From Pseudenterobacter timonensis (GTDB taxonomy: Bacteria > Pseudomonadota > Gammaproteobacteria > Enterobacterales > Enterobacteriaceae): a DNA stretch of 64,000 bases. Below are positions 32,219-41,710 of the stretch, piece after piece; within the stretch, counting starts at the first letter, position 1, and each line of letters starts with the position of its first letter. Below the pieces are notes generated by a model. It made no database searches and was not told the origin of the DNA. It saw only the letters and a list, made by a program, of their open reading frames with translations. Position numbers and translations under genes: made by a program. The stretch is from assembly GCF_900021175.1 (NCBI RefSeq), contig NZ_FCOP01000007.1, positions 62,001 to 126,000 of the forward strand, in the 5' to 3' direction.

Positions 32219-33139
32219 ATGGATATCGCGGTCATCGGCTCCAACATGGTAGATCTCATCACCTATATCAACCAGATGCCTAAAGAGGGCGAAACGCTGG
32301 AAGCGCCGGCCTTTAAAATCGGCTGCGGCGGCAAAGGGGCAAACCAGGCGGTGGCGGCAGCCAAGCTCAACTCAAAGGTGATGATGCTGACAAAGGTGGG
32401 CGACGATATCTTCGCCGATAACACCATCCGCAACCTGGAATCCTGGGGCATTAATACCCGCTACGTGGAAAAAGTGCCCTGCACCAGCAGCGGTGTGGCG
32501 CCGATTTTCGTCAACGCTAACTCCAGCAACAGCATTTTAATTGTCAAAGGGGCGAATAAATTTCTCTCGCCGGAGGATATCGACCGCGCGGCGGAAGATT
32601 TGAAAAAATGTCAGCTTATTGTTTTACAGCTCGAAGTGCAGCTGGAGACGGTTTATCACGCCATTGAGTTTGGTAAAAAACATGGCATTCAGGTGTTATT
32701 AAATCCGGCGCCGGCGCTGCGGGAACTGGATATGACCTATGCCTGTAAATGCGATTTCTTTGTTCCTAACGAAACCGAGCTGGAAATATTAACCGGCCTG
32801 CCGGTCAATAATTACGACAATATCTGCATCGCCGCCCGTTCGCTGGTGGATAAAGGGCTTAACAATATTATCGTCACCATGGGCGAAAAAGGGGCGCTGT
32901 GGATGACGCGCGACCAGCAGGTTCACGTCCCGGCGTTTAAGGTCAGCGCGGTGGATACCAGCGGCGCGGGGGATGCCTTTATCGGCTGCTTTGCCCACTA
33001 CTACGTGCAGAGCGGCGATGTCGAAGCCGCCATGAAAAAAGCGGCCCTTTTCGCCGCCTTCAGCGTGACCGGTAAAGGCACGCAATCCTCTTACCCCAGC
33101 ATCGAGCAATTCAATGAGTTTCTCGCATTGAACGAATAA
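32219..33139 (+). CDS. deoK: Deoxyribokinase
   Basis: 306 residues from ATG 32219 (MDIAVIGSNMVDLITY), with AGAGAGG upstream; a GTG six bases earlier is in frame but not favoured. PfkB/ribokinase fold: GGKGANQAVAAAKL near 40 and the catalytic DTSGAGDAFIGCF near 247. It phosphorylates 2-deoxyribose. The sequence pattern is that of Salmonella DeoK rather than RbsK. Confidence 0.93.
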   Translation: MDIAVIGSNMVDLITYINQMPKEGETLEAPAFKIGCGGKGANQAVAAAKLNSKVMMLTKVGDDIFADNTIRNLESWGINTRYVEKVPCTSSGVAPIFVNANSSNSILIVKGANKFLSPEDIDRAAEDLKKCQLIVLQLEVQLETVYHAIEFGKKHGIQVLLNPAPALRELDMTYACKCDFFVPNETELEILTGLPVNNYDNICIAARSLVDKGLNNIIVTMGEKGALWMTRDQQVHVPAFKVSAVDTSGAGDAFIGCFAHYYVQSGDVEAAMKKAALFAAFSVTGKGTQSSYPSIEQFNEFLALNE

Positions 33140-33165
33140 CACCCTACATAATAAAAGGTAGCACT

Positions 33166-34482
33166 ATGAACGATAAAAACATCATTCAGATGCCGGACGG
33201 CTATCTGAATAAAACCCCTCTGTTCCAGTTTATTTTGTTATCCTGTTTATTCCCGTTATGGGGATGCGCCGCCGCATTAAATGATATTTTAATTACGCAA
33301 TTTAAAAGCGTATTTGCGCTAAGCAACTTTGCCTCCGCGCTGGTGCAAAGCGCCTTTTACGGCGGCTATTTCCTGATCGCCATTCCCGCCTCGCTGGTCA
33401 TTAAAAAAAGCAGCTATAAGGTGGCGATTTTAACGGGGCTGACGCTCTATATCGTCGGCTGTACCCTCTTTTTCCCCGCCTCGCACATGGCCACCTACAC
33501 CATGTTTCTGGCGGCGATTTTCGCCATCGCCATTGGCCTGAGCTTCCTGGAGACGGCGGCCAATACCTATAGCTCGATGATTGGCCCGAAAGCCTACGCC
33601 ACGCTGCGTCTCAATATCAGCCAGACTTTTTATCCCATCGGCGCAGCCTCGGGCATTCTGCTGGGTAAATATCTGGTCTTTTCCGAAGGTGATAGCCTGG
33701 AAAAACAGATGGCCGGAATGAACGCTGAGCAGATCCACCAGTTCAAAATCCTGATGCTGGAGAACACGCTCGAACCTTACAAGTACATGATTATGGTGCT
33801 GGTCGTGGTGATGGTGCTGTTCCTGCTCACCCGCTTCCCCACCTGCAAAGTGGCGCAAACCCCGCAGCACAAACGCCCCTCCGCAATGGATACCCTGCGC
33901 TATCTGGCGTCTAACGCCCGTTTTCGCCGCGGTATCGTGGCGCAGTTCCTCTATGTGGGGATGCAAGTGGCGGTCTGGTCGTTCACCATCCGCCTGGCGC
34001 TGGAGATGGGCGATATCAACGAACGCGACGCCTCTACCTTTATGGTCTACAGCTTCGCCTGCTTCTTTATCGGCAAGTTTATCGCCAACATCCTGATGAC
34101 CCGCTTCAACCCGGAAAAAGTGCTGATCCTCTACTCCATCATTGGCGCGCTGTTCCTCGCTTACGTGGCGCTGGCGCCGGGCTTTAGCGTGGTCTACGTG
34201 GCGGTGCTGGTGAGCGTGCTGTTTGGCCCATGCTGGGCGACCATTTATGCCCGCACGCTGGATACGGTCGACAACGAACACACGGAGATGGCAGGCGCGG
34301 TGATCGTGATGGCGATTGTCGGCGCGGCGGTCGTCCCGGCGGTGCAGGGTTACGTGGCGGATATGTTCCACTCGCTGCAGACCTCCTTCCTCGTATCGAT
34401 GCTCTGTTTCGTCTACGTGGGCATCTACTTCTGGCGTGAAAGCAAGGTGCGCCGCGAGCTGACCGCCGCTACCGCCTCATAA
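33166..34482 (+). CDS. deoP: DeoP deoxyribose permease (FucP-type MFS)
   Basis: 438 residues with about twelve membrane helices. Family features: FPLWGCAAALNDILITQFKS at helix 1 and LSFLETAANTYSSMIGP at helix 4, as in fucose permease. It lies 26 bases after deoK and 11 before deoX. Proton-coupled deoxyribose uptake is expected. Confidence 0.9.
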   Translation: MNDKNIIQMPDGYLNKTPLFQFILLSCLFPLWGCAAALNDILITQFKSVFALSNFASALVQSAFYGGYFLIAIPASLVIKKSSYKVAILTGLTLYIVGCTLFFPASHMATYTMFLAAIFAIAIGLSFLETAANTYSSMIGPKAYATLRLNISQTFYPIGAASGILLGKYLVFSEGDSLEKQMAGMNAEQIHQFKILMLENTLEPYKYMIMVLVVVMVLFLLTRFPTCKVAQTPQHKRPSAMDTLRYLASNARFRRGIVAQFLYVGMQVAVWSFTIRLALEMGDINERDASTFMVYSFACFFIGKFIANILMTRFNPEKVLILYSIIGALFLAYVALAPGFSVVYVAVLVSVLFGPCWATIYARTLDTVDNEHTEMAGAVIVMAIVGAAVVPAVQGYVADMFHSLQTSFLVSMLCFVYVGIYFWRESKVRRELTAATAS

Positions 34483-34493
34483 GGAGAAGAGAG

Positions 34494-35504
34494 ATGACGC
34501 AAATAACGCTCTGGCGCGACCTGTTCGGCGAACAGCCGCGCACCCTACTGGAGAATGACCATTTCACCGTCACCGCCTTTCGCTACGCCAGCGGCGTGGA
34601 GGGGCTGCGGGTGCAGAATAGCCGCGGATATCTGGTTATTCTGCCCTGGCTTGGGCAGATGATCTGGGATGCGCAGTTTGACGGTCACGACCTGACGATG
34701 CGCAACATGTTCAGCCAGCCGAAGCCAGCGAAAGAGGTGGTGGAAACCTACGGCTGCTTCGCCTTTCACTCCGGTCTGCTGGCGAACGGCTGCCCGTCAC
34801 CGGAAGATAACCATCCGCTGCACGGCGAAATGGCCTGTGCGCCGATGGACGCGGCGTGGCTGGAGCTGGAGGGCAACAGCCTGCGGGTGGCCGGCCGCTA
34901 CGAGTATGTGATGGGCTTCGGTCATCACTATGAGGCGCGGCCCACGGTCACTCTGCATCAGAACAGCGCCCTGTTTGATATCGCGATGGCGGTCACCAAC
35001 CTGGCCTCGGTGGCGATGCCGCTCCAGTATATGTGCCATATGAACTACGCGTATGTGCCGGGCGCCACCTTCACGCAGAACGTGCCGGAAGAGGCGATCG
35101 CGCTGCGCGAGACGGTGCCTGCGCACGTTATTCCTACCGAACAATGGCTCGCCTTCAACCAGCGCCTGCGGGAGGGCGAAGCAACGCTCAACTCCCTGAC
35201 GGAACCGCACTATTACGATCCGGAGATTGTCTTTTTTACCGACCGGCTCGATCGCTACACGGACCGCCCGGAATTTCAGATGATCGCCCCCGATGGCGTC
35301 ACCTTCGTCACCCGTTTCTCAAGCAGCGAGCTGAACTACGCCACCCGCTGGATCCTCTATAACGGCGATCAGCAGGTGGCCGCCTTCGCGCTGCCCGCCA
35401 CCTGTCGCCCGGAAGGATTTTTGGCCGCCCGGCGCAACGGCAGCCTGATCCAGCTCGCGCCGCAGGAAACCCGCTCGTTTACGGTGACGACCGGCATTCT
35501 CTGA
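34494..35504 (+). CDS. deoX: DeoX, aldose-1-epimerase-like (DUF4432) protein
   Basis: 336 residues, mutarotase-like fold: LPWLGQMIWDAQFDGHDLTM, NHPLHGEMACAPMDAAWLEL and MCHMNYAYVPGA carry the His residues of the family. In the deo cluster it may interconvert deoxyribose anomers; this is inferred. Last gene of deoKPX; a CGCGCTTA ... TAAGCGCG hairpin at 35521-35544 follows. Confidence 0.85.
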   Translation: MTQITLWRDLFGEQPRTLLENDHFTVTAFRYASGVEGLRVQNSRGYLVILPWLGQMIWDAQFDGHDLTMRNMFSQPKPAKEVVETYGCFAFHSGLLANGCPSPEDNHPLHGEMACAPMDAAWLELEGNSLRVAGRYEYVMGFGHHYEARPTVTLHQNSALFDIAMAVTNLASVAMPLQYMCHMNYAYVPGATFTQNVPEEAIALRETVPAHVIPTEQWLAFNQRLREGEATLNSLTEPHYYDPEIVFFTDRLDRYTDRPEFQMIAPDGVTFVTRFSSSELNYATRWILYNGDQQVAAFALPATCRPEGFLAARRNGSLIQLAPQETRSFTVTTGIL

Positions 35505-35520
35505 ACAGTACCGCGAACAA

Positions 35521-35544
35521 CGCGCTTATCGCAGGGTAAGCGCG
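35521..35544 (+). terminator. Hairpin after deoX
   Basis: An 8-bp stem CGCGCTTA / TAAGCGCG with an 8-base loop, 17 bases past the deoX stop, followed by ACCTTTACC. Probable operon end. Confidence 0.55.
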
Positions 35545-35646
35545 ACCTTTACCCCGCTTTACACACCCGCCGCTCTCCATGCTCTACAGTGTTTTTTGCT
35601 GCCGCCTTTCGTGCAGCCTTAACCCCTTTGCTAACGGAGAGCTTGC

Positions 35647-36651
35647 ATGTTGACCCGACGATTGTCCTGCCTTGCGCTGCTGATGGCGCTGGCCTCCCCC
35701 GCGATCGCTGCGGATGCTCCTACCTACGGCGAGAAGCTGGAAGGTTTCGACTACGGCTGGCCGGTGGAGCACTTCACCTTTACCTCGCAAAATCAGTCGC
35801 TGGATATGGCGTATCTCGACGTGAAGCCGGAAAAACCCAACGGCCGTACCGTGGTGCTGATGCATGGTAAGAACTTCTGCGCAGGTACCTGGGACGGCAC
35901 CATTCGCGCGCTCTCCGCCAGCGGTTATCGCGTGGTGGCGCCCGATCAGATTGGCTTCTGTAAATCCACCAAGCCGGAGCATTATCAGTACACTTTCCAG
36001 CAGCTGGCGGACAATACCCACGCCTTGCTGGCAAAGCTGGGCGTCGATCGGGTGACGGTAATCGGCCACTCCACTGGCGGCATGCTGGCGACCCGCTACG
36101 CGCTGATGTGGCCACAGCAGGTGGAGCAGCTGGTAATGGTCAACCCCATCGGGCTGGAGGACTGGAAAGCGCGCGGCGTGCCGCATATTACCGTCGATAA
36201 ATGGTACCAGCGGGAGCTGAAAGTGAGCGCTGACGGCATTCGCCAGTATGAAAAAAATACCTACTATGCGGGGGAGTGGAAGCCGGAATATGAGCGCTGG
36301 GTCACTATGCTGGCGGGGCTGAACAACGGCCCGGGTAAAGAGCGCGTCGCCTGGAACTCGGCGCTGCTCTACGACATGATCTACACCCAGCCGGTTGTCT
36401 ACGAATTTAGCGAGCTGAAAATGCCGGTATTATTGATGATCGGCACGAAGGACAACACCGCCATCGGTAAAGACCTGGCGCCACCGGAGATCCGCAAAAC
36501 GCTTGGCAATTACGCGGTGCTGGGCAAAGAGACGGCGAAACGTATTCCGCACGCCACGCTGGTCGAGTTTAACGACATGGGCCACGCGCCGCAGATGCAG
36601 GATCCTGCACGCTTCCACGAGGCGCTGCTGAAAGGGCTTCAGGCCCGCTGA
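35647..36651 (+). CDS. Exported alpha/beta-hydrolase
   Basis: 334 residues with a Sec signal peptide (MLTRRLSCLALLMALASPAIA-AD). Catalytic triad: Ser in GHSTGGMLA near 140, Asp in MIGTKDNTA near 261, His in DMGHAPQMQD near 313. The oxyanion HGK motif is VVLMHGKNFC. Periplasmic; substrate unknown. Its 3' end overlaps the convergent LysR gene by 13 bases. Confidence 0.83.
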   Translation: MLTRRLSCLALLMALASPAIAADAPTYGEKLEGFDYGWPVEHFTFTSQNQSLDMAYLDVKPEKPNGRTVVLMHGKNFCAGTWDGTIRALSASGYRVVAPDQIGFCKSTKPEHYQYTFQQLADNTHALLAKLGVDRVTVIGHSTGGMLATRYALMWPQQVEQLVMVNPIGLEDWKARGVPHITVDKWYQRELKVSADGIRQYEKNTYYAGEWKPEYERWVTMLAGLNNGPGKERVAWNSALLYDMIYTQPVVYEFSELKMPVLLMIGTKDNTAIGKDLAPPEIRKTLGNYAVLGKETAKRIPHATLVEFNDMGHAPQMQDPARFHEALLKGLQAR

Positions 36652-37541
36652 CTGGTCTCCAGCAACAACCCGCGCAGCCACGCCTGCGCGGGATGGCGGT
36701 GCGCTCTTCCGTGCCAGGCCATGCTTTTGGTAAAGCCCGGCACCGGCAGCGGCGTTTCGCAGACAAACATTTCCGGGCGGTTTTCCGCCATGCGCTCCGG
36801 CACCACGGCAATCATATCGCTGATAGCCAGCACTTCCGGCAGAACCAGAAAACTGCTGACCGATAGCCCGACGCGGCGCTCGCGGCCTCTGTCAGCCAGC
36901 GCATCGTCCGTCACGCCGTGAAAACTCTCCCCTTCATACGAGACCAGCACGTGCTCCAGCGCGCAAAAGCGATCCAGCGAGAGGGGCGCGCCCGCATCCG
37001 GGTGATCGGCGCGCATCATGCAGACGTAGCGTTCATCGTAGAGCGCGCGGCTGTGCAACTCTTCAGGGGTGGTGTGCGGCGTCAGGAGGGCGAGATCGAC
37101 ACTGCCCTGTTCAAGCCGGGAGAGTAAGCGCTCAGGCTCCACCGGGACCACCCGCACGCGGATGTCGGGCGCCCGAAGCTTAAGGGCGGCGATAAAGGGA
37201 ACGACGACCGCCCGCAGCGCATAGTCGGTGGCGGCGATGGTAAAGGTCAGCCGGGTCGTTAGCGGATCGAAGGTGACGGGCTGTAGCAGCAGGTCTATCT
37301 CCGCAAGGATACGCTTCACCGGCGCGGCAAGCGCCTGCGCGCGCGCCGTGGGGACGATGCCGTGCGGGGCGTGAATAAACAGCGGATCGTCGAAATAGTC
37401 GCGCAGACGGTTGAGCATGCCGCTGACCGCGGGCTGGGTGAGGGAGAGACGCGCCGCCGCGCGGGTGACGCTGCGCTCGTCCAGCAGTGCATCAAGCGTT
37501 TTCAGCAAATTCAGATCCAGCGTGCGGATATCCGCTTTCAT
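36639..37541 (-). CDS. LysR-family regulator
   Basis: 300 residues. Helix-turn-helix at 7-65 (LNLLKTLDALLDERSVTRAAARLSLTQPAVSGMLNRLRDYF), effector domain from 95. The NodD/SyrM-like start is typical. It is convergent with the hydrolase, so it may or may not control it. Target unknown. Confidence 0.88.
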   Translation of the reverse strand: MKADIRTLDLNLLKTLDALLDERSVTRAAARLSLTQPAVSGMLNRLRDYFDDPLFIHAPHGIVPTARAQALAAPVKRILAEIDLLLQPVTFDPLTTRLTFTIAATDYALRAVVVPFIAALKLRAPDIRVRVVPVEPERLLSRLEQGSVDLALLTPHTTPEELHSRALYDERYVCMMRADHPDAGAPLSLDRFCALEHVLVSYEGESFHGVTDDALADRGRERRVGLSVSSFLVLPEVLAISDMIAVVPERMAENRPEMFVCETPLPVPGFTKSMAWHGRAHRHPAQAWLRGLLLETSQRA

Positions 37542-37641
37542 ATCGTTATGCCACCTTTTTTCTGTTCACTTATAGTGCACCGTTGACTGTCGACAACGCC
37601 GCGTTTCCCGATATCATGAATCCCTCAAAAAAGGAGAACTC

Positions 37642-38094
37642 ATGGTCTGGATCATGTTAGCTACGCTTGCCGTGGTGTTTGTTGTTGGATTTCGCGTGCT
37701 GACGTCCGATTCCCGCCGGGCGATTAAAAGATTAAGCGAGCGTCTGGGGATCACCTCTTTGCCGATAGAGTCAATGATCGACCAGTTTGGCAAAACCGCC
37801 GGTCACGAGTTTATTCGCTACCTTGAACGCCCGGACGAAGCCCATCTGCAAAATGCCGCGCAGGTGCTGCTTATCTGGCAGGTCTGTATCGTGGACGGCA
37901 GCGAAAATAATCTGCAAACCTGGCATCGCCTGCTGCGTAAGGCGCGTCTCGCGGCACCGATCACCGATGCGCAGGTCCGCCTCGCGCTCGGCTTTATGCG
38001 CGAGATGGAGCCGGATCCGCAGGAGCTGTACGCTTTCCAGCAGCGTTACAACCCGCTTTTCCTGCCGGACGAGGGAGTATTTTACCTGCACTGA
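37642..38094 (+). CDS. yicN: YicN, DUF1198 membrane-anchored protein
   Basis: 150 residues, the E. coli length. An N-terminal membrane helix (MVWIMLATLAVVFVVGF) precedes a soluble helical domain with LQNAAQVLLIWQVCIVDGSE and ARLAAPITDAQVRLALGFMRE. Function unknown. In E. coli it is next to nepI and yicL, as here. Confidence 0.93.
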   Translation: MVWIMLATLAVVFVVGFRVLTSDSRRAIKRLSERLGITSLPIESMIDQFGKTAGHEFIRYLERPDEAHLQNAAQVLLIWQVCIVDGSENNLQTWHRLLRKARLAAPITDAQVRLALGFMREMEPDPQELYAFQQRYNPLFLPDEGVFYLH

Positions 38095-38189
38095 TATCAC
38101 GTATTGTGATGAAGAGTATAAATCATCGCCATTAGATTTATATCACTCCTGCGCGCATCCTTACCTCATCCACAACGATGAGGTGAACC

Positions 38190-38708
38190 ATGAAACAATC
38201 CGCCATTATCTGGCCGAACGATTATCTGCCAGGCACCACCGATAATTTCGCATCTAACGAAATCATTGTCGCCGGGCTGACCGCCCGGGAGATTTGGACG
38301 CAGCTTAACGATACTTCTCTTTGGCCCGCCTACTACAGCAATGCCGAAGATATCCGTTTCCACGACGGTAGCGGCCCGTTACTTCATGCGAATGCCCGGT
38401 TCCGCTTCACCACCTTCGGCTTCCCGGTTGAAGCACAGGTGACGGAGTATGTTCCGCCGACAGAGGGTGAAGCGGCGCGCATCGCCTGGCATGGCTGGGT
38501 GGAAGGGGATGCCCATACCCGTCTGGATGTGATTCACGCCTGGCTGTTTGAGGATCTGCCGGGCAACCGCGTACGCATCCTGACCCAGGAGTCGCAGAAA
38601 GGCGTACCGGCGCAGGAGCTGGCGCGTACCGTGCCGAACCCGATGATTAACGGCCACCAGGAGTGGATCGTGGGGTTGGCGACTGCTGCCCTTAAGGCGC
38701 GCGGGTGA
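38190..38708 (+). CDS. SRPBCC-domain protein
   Basis: 172 residues. The START/polyketide-cyclase-like pattern is visible: ASNEIIVAGLTAREIWTQLNDTSLWPAYYSN, then RFRFTTFGFPVEAQVTEYVPP and a C-terminal amphipathic helix. A small hydrophobic ligand or enzyme role is likely but unknown. It is inserted between yicN and nepI. A REP pair follows. Confidence 0.75.
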   Translation: MKQSAIIWPNDYLPGTTDNFASNEIIVAGLTAREIWTQLNDTSLWPAYYSNAEDIRFHDGSGPLLHANARFRFTTFGFPVEAQVTEYVPPTEGEAARIAWHGWVEGDAHTRLDVIHAWLFEDLPGNRVRILTQESQKGVPAQELARTVPNPMINGHQEWIVGLATAALKARG

Positions 38709-38712
38709 TTTC

Positions 38713-38780
38713 GCCCGGCGGCGCTTCGCTTACCGGGCCTGCAAGCCCCGTAGGCCGGTGCAAGCGCAGCGCCGCCCGGC
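38713..38780. repeat. REP pair (BIME)
   Basis: GCCCGGCGGCGCTTCGCTTA ...GGGC followed by the inverted copy ending AAGCGCAGCGCCGCCCGGC, the standard REP palindromes. It lies between the SRPBCC gene and nepI. Confidence 0.85.
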
Positions 38781-38878
38781 ATTAAAAAACTGCAAAAGTT
38801 GTCGAAACGTTAAATTCGTCACACTTTTGATGATAAACTGCGCGACTTTTCCGCGCGTTTTTATCATCAGGTGATGCC

Positions 38879-40069
38879 ATGACAGAACATATTCAGACTA
38901 CGCCCACGCCACAGATCAAAGAGGTGACCCGTCCCAACTGGTCGGCTGTTTTTTCTGTGGCGTTTTGCGTCGCCTGCCTGATTACCGTTGAATTTCTGCC
39001 GGTCAGCCTGCTGACGCCCATGGCGCAGGATCTCGGTCTTTCTGAGGGGGTGGCAGGCCAGTCGGTGACGGTTACCGCCTTTGTCGCCATGTTTTCCAGC
39101 CTCTTTATCACGCAGGCGATTGGGGCTACCGATCGCCGCAGGGTGGTGATCCTTTTTGCCGGGCTGCTGACCCTCTCCTGCCTGCTGGTCTCCTTTGCCA
39201 ACAGCTTTGCCCTGCTGCTGCTGGGGCGTGCCTGCCTGGGGTTAGGGCTGGGCGGCTTCTGGGCGATGTCCGCTTCGCTGACCATGCGACTGGTGCCGGC
39301 GCGCACCGTACCGAAAGCGCTCTCGGTTATCTTTGGCGCGGTCTCTATTGCGCTGGTGATCGCCGCGCCGCTCGGCAGCTTCCTCGGCGGGATTATCGGC
39401 TGGCGTAACGTTTTTAACGCGGCGGCGGTGATGGGTTTCCTCTGCATTCTCTGGGTCTGGAAGGCGCTCCCCTCTCTGCCGGGCGAGGCGGCGCATCACA
39501 AGCAGAATATGTTCAGTCTCCTGAAGCGCCCCGGCGTGCTGGCGGGGATGAGCGCCATCTTTATGGCCTTTGCCGGGCAGTTTGCCTTCTTTACCTATAT
39601 CCGCCCGATCTTCACAACCATGGCGGGTTTCGACGTGGATGGCCTGACGCTGGTGCTGCTGAGCTTTGGTATCGCCAGCTTCGTCGGCACCTCGCTTTCC
39701 GCGCAGTTTCTGAAACGTTCGCTGAAGCTCGCCCTGGCGGGCGCGCCGCTGGTGCTGGCGTTAAGCGCCGTCGTGCTGATGCTGTGGGGAAGCGATAAAT
39801 GGATCGCGTCTGCCGTGGCGGTGATCTGGGGCTTTGCCTTCGCGCTGGTGCCGGTAGGCTGGTCCACCTGGATCACCCGGTCGCTGGCGGATCAGGCGGA
39901 AAAAGCCGGGTCGATTCAGGTAGCGGTTATTCAGCTGGCGAACACCTGCGGCGCGGCGGTGGGTGGTATCGCGATTGACCACCTGGGGCTGACCTCGCCG
40001 CTGGTGATCTCCGGCACGCTGATGCTGCTGACTGCGCTGCTGGTGGCGGGGAAGGTTAAAGCTAAGTAG
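38879..40069 (+). CDS. nepI: NepI, purine ribonucleoside efflux MFS protein
   Basis: 396 residues (E. coli 396). Twelve membrane helices; [25 protein letters not shown] at helix 1, [15 protein letters not shown] at helix 4 and [20 protein letters not shown] near 320 are family hallmarks. Exports inosine and related nucleosides in E. coli. The repeat array starts six bases past its stop. Confidence 0.93.
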   Translation: MTEHIQTTPTPQIKEVTRPNWSAVFSVAFCVACLITVEFLPVSLLTPMAQDLGLSEGVAGQSVTVTAFVAMFSSLFITQAIGATDRRRVVILFAGLLTLSCLLVSFANSFALLLLGRACLGLGLGGFWAMSASLTMRLVPARTVPKALSVIFGAVSIALVIAAPLGSFLGGIIGWRNVFNAAAVMGFLCILWVWKALPSLPGEAAHHKQNMFSLLKRPGVLAGMSAIFMAFAGQFAFFTYIRPIFTTMAGFDVDGLTLVLLSFGIASFVGTSLSAQFLKRSLKLALAGAPLVLALSAVVLMLWGSDKWIASAVAVIWGFAFALVPVGWSTWITRSLADQAEKAGSIQVAVIQLANTCGAAVGGIAIDHLGLTSPLVISGTLMLLTALLVAGKVKAK

Positions 40070-40074
40070 TCATT

Positions 40075-40492
40075 ACCCCTCACCCCGGCCCTCTCCCCAA
40101 AGGGGCGAGGGAGAAAAGATCGCACCGAGCCGTCCCCTCTCCCCAATGGGGCGAGGGAGAAAAGATCGCACCGAGCCGTCCCCTCTCCCCAATGGGGCGA
40201 GGGAGAAAAGATCGCACCGAGCCGTCCCCTCTCCCCAAAGGGGCGAGGGAGAAAAGATCGCACCAGGCCGTCCCCTCTCCCGAAAGGGGCGAGGGAGAAA
40301 AGATCGCACCGAGCCGTCCCCTCTCCCCTATGGGGCGAGGGAGAAAAGATCGCACCGAGCCGTCCCCTCTCCCCAATGGGGCGAGGGAGAAAAGATCGCA
40401 CCAGGCCGTCCCCTCTCCCCAAAGGGGCGAGGGAGAAAAGACCGCACCAGGCCGTCCCCTCTCCCCTATGGGGAGAGGGTTAGGGTGAGGGG
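40075..40492. repeat. Array of eight 46-bp tandem repeats inside a palindromic element
   Basis: Eight head-to-tail units of exactly 46 bp run from 40099 to 40466 with only a few substitutions (AAA/AAT/TAT before GGGGCGAGGG; GATCGCACC then GAG or AGG; one GACCGCACC in unit 8). The array is bounded by CCCCTCACCCCGGCCCTCTC on the left and GAGAGGGTTAGGGTGAGGGG on the right, the arms of the same element seen after gyrB at 9774-9865. Each unit carries a CCCTCTCCCC-NNN-GGGGCGAGGG hairpin and most a GATC. Frames are open through it on both strands only because of the repeat. Confidence 0.92.
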
Positions 40493-40499
40493 CAGCAGC

Positions 40500-41405
40500 C
40501 TACGCCGATGTCTGAACCCGTCTGCGTGAATCGAGTGAAATCAACACCACCGACGACACAATCAGCAGCGTCCCCAGCCAGTCCGGGAGGGTAAACGCCA
40601 CGCCAAGCAGGAGCACCGATAAGAGTGCGCTGCTCAGCGGCTCGGCGCAGCTCAAAATGCTCGCCTTTGGCCCGCCAATCATTTGCGCCCCTTTCAGATA
40701 GAGACTGAAGGTCAGCGCCGTGCCAATCACCACAAAATAGAAAAAGGCCAGCAGCAGGCCGCCATCAATAACGAACGTGGTGCCGCGCCCGGCATAGAAT
40801 GGCGTGAGCATCAGCCCCGCCAGCAGCATGCTCCAGCCGACAATCGGCAACGTGCCGTAACGGGCGATAAGCGCAGAGGGGTAGGTGGTATAAAACGCGG
40901 CGGCAAACGCCGAGGCGATCCCGAAGAAGAGCGCGGCAGGCGAGATGGAGAGCGAGGTCGGGTCGCCGTGGGTCACCAGCAAGAAGGTGCCGACAAGCGA
41001 CGTCAAAATCGCAGAAAGGACAAATATGCCGGGACGTTTTTTCCGCGCCAGCGCAAACCACGCCACGATGATCGTCGGGGAGAGAAATTGCAGTACGGTG
41101 GCGGTCGCGGCGTTGGATTTTTCAATCGTCAGCAGGAAGGTGAGCTGTACGGTGAGCGCCCCCACCAGAGAAAAAATCAGCAGGCTGATGGCGTCCTTGC
41201 GATTTTTGATGACCGAGAAAATCCTGTCGCCGTGGACGAAGGATAAGGTCAACAGGATCACGCCGGAAAAGAGCAGGCGGACCATGGTCAGGTAAGGCGA
41301 AGAGATATGGCTTTTCTCCATGATGTACTGCGCGCAAACCCCGGAACTGCCCCACAAAACGGCGGCGATAAGGACGTTCAACATCCCTTTACGTGTGGAA
41401 CCCAT
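40500..41405 (-). CDS. yicL: YicL, EamA/DMT-family transporter
   Basis: 301 residues from ATG 41405 ([23 protein letters not shown]), the E. coli YicL start; the frame stays open upstream into REP repeats but that is not coding. Ten membrane helices in two EamA halves; [21 protein letters not shown] and [20 protein letters not shown] are conserved. Substrate unknown. It faces nepI tail to tail across the repeat array. Confidence 0.93.
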   Translation of the reverse strand: MGSTRKGMLNVLIAAVLWGSSGVCAQYIMEKSHISSPYLTMVRLLFSGVILLTLSFVHGDRIFSVIKNRKDAISLLIFSLVGALTVQLTFLLTIEKSNAATATVLQFLSPTIIVAWFALARKKRPGIFVLSAILTSLVGTFLLVTHGDPTSLSISPAALFFGIASAFAAAFYTTYPSALIARYGTLPIVGWSMLLAGLMLTPFYAGRGTTFVIDGGLLLAFFYFVVIGTALTFSLYLKGAQMIGGPKASILSCAEPLSSALLSVLLLGVAFTLPDWLGTLLIVSSVVLISLDSRRRVQTSA

Positions 41406-41452
41406 GCTCTCCCCTGTTATGACAATTTTTTTGTAGCATAACATGGGAGCCA

Positions 41453-41693
41453 GCCGGGTGGCGCTGCGCTTACCCGGCCTACCAGATATGGGTTGGTCGC
41501 ACGGGTGTTGCCGGGTGGCGCTGCGCTTATCCGGGCTACCAGATATGGGTTGGTTGCATGGGTGTTGCCGGGTGGCGCTGCGCTTACCCGGCCTACCAGA
41601 TATGGGTTGGTCGCACGGGTGTTGCCGGGTGGCGCTACGCTTACCCGGCCCACAAAACCTTGTAGGCCCGTGCAAGCGCAGCGCCGCCGGGCG
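41453..41693. repeat. BIME: tandem REP repeats with 57-bp period
   Basis: Three full 57-bp units start at 41453, 41510 and 41567, each beginning GCCGGGTGGCGCTGCGCTTA and ending in a spacer with AGATATGGGTTGG. A fourth REP (41624) and an inverted REP (TGTAGGCCCGTGCAAGCGCA...) close the element. It fills the 305-bp gap between yicL and the porin gene; no gene is seen there. Confidence 0.88.
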
Positions 41694-41710
41694 AAACAAA
41701 CGGCGCTATA

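Noticed and set aside
33430-34371. 313-residue frame antisense to deoP
   Set aside because: His/Arg/Gln-rich shadow of a GC-rich membrane protein gene.
40075-40492. Possible CRISPR array
   Set aside because: The units are contiguous 46-bp repeats with no unique spacers and no cas genes nearby.
40075-40530. Open frames on both strands through the tandem array, rich in Ser-Pro-Leu-Arg
   Set aside because: They exist because the repeat unit lacks stops in these frames; no start signals or family features.
41406-41699. N-terminal extension of YicL by about 98 residues
   Set aside because: The extension is a translation of REP repeats; the ATG at 41405 matches the known YicL start.
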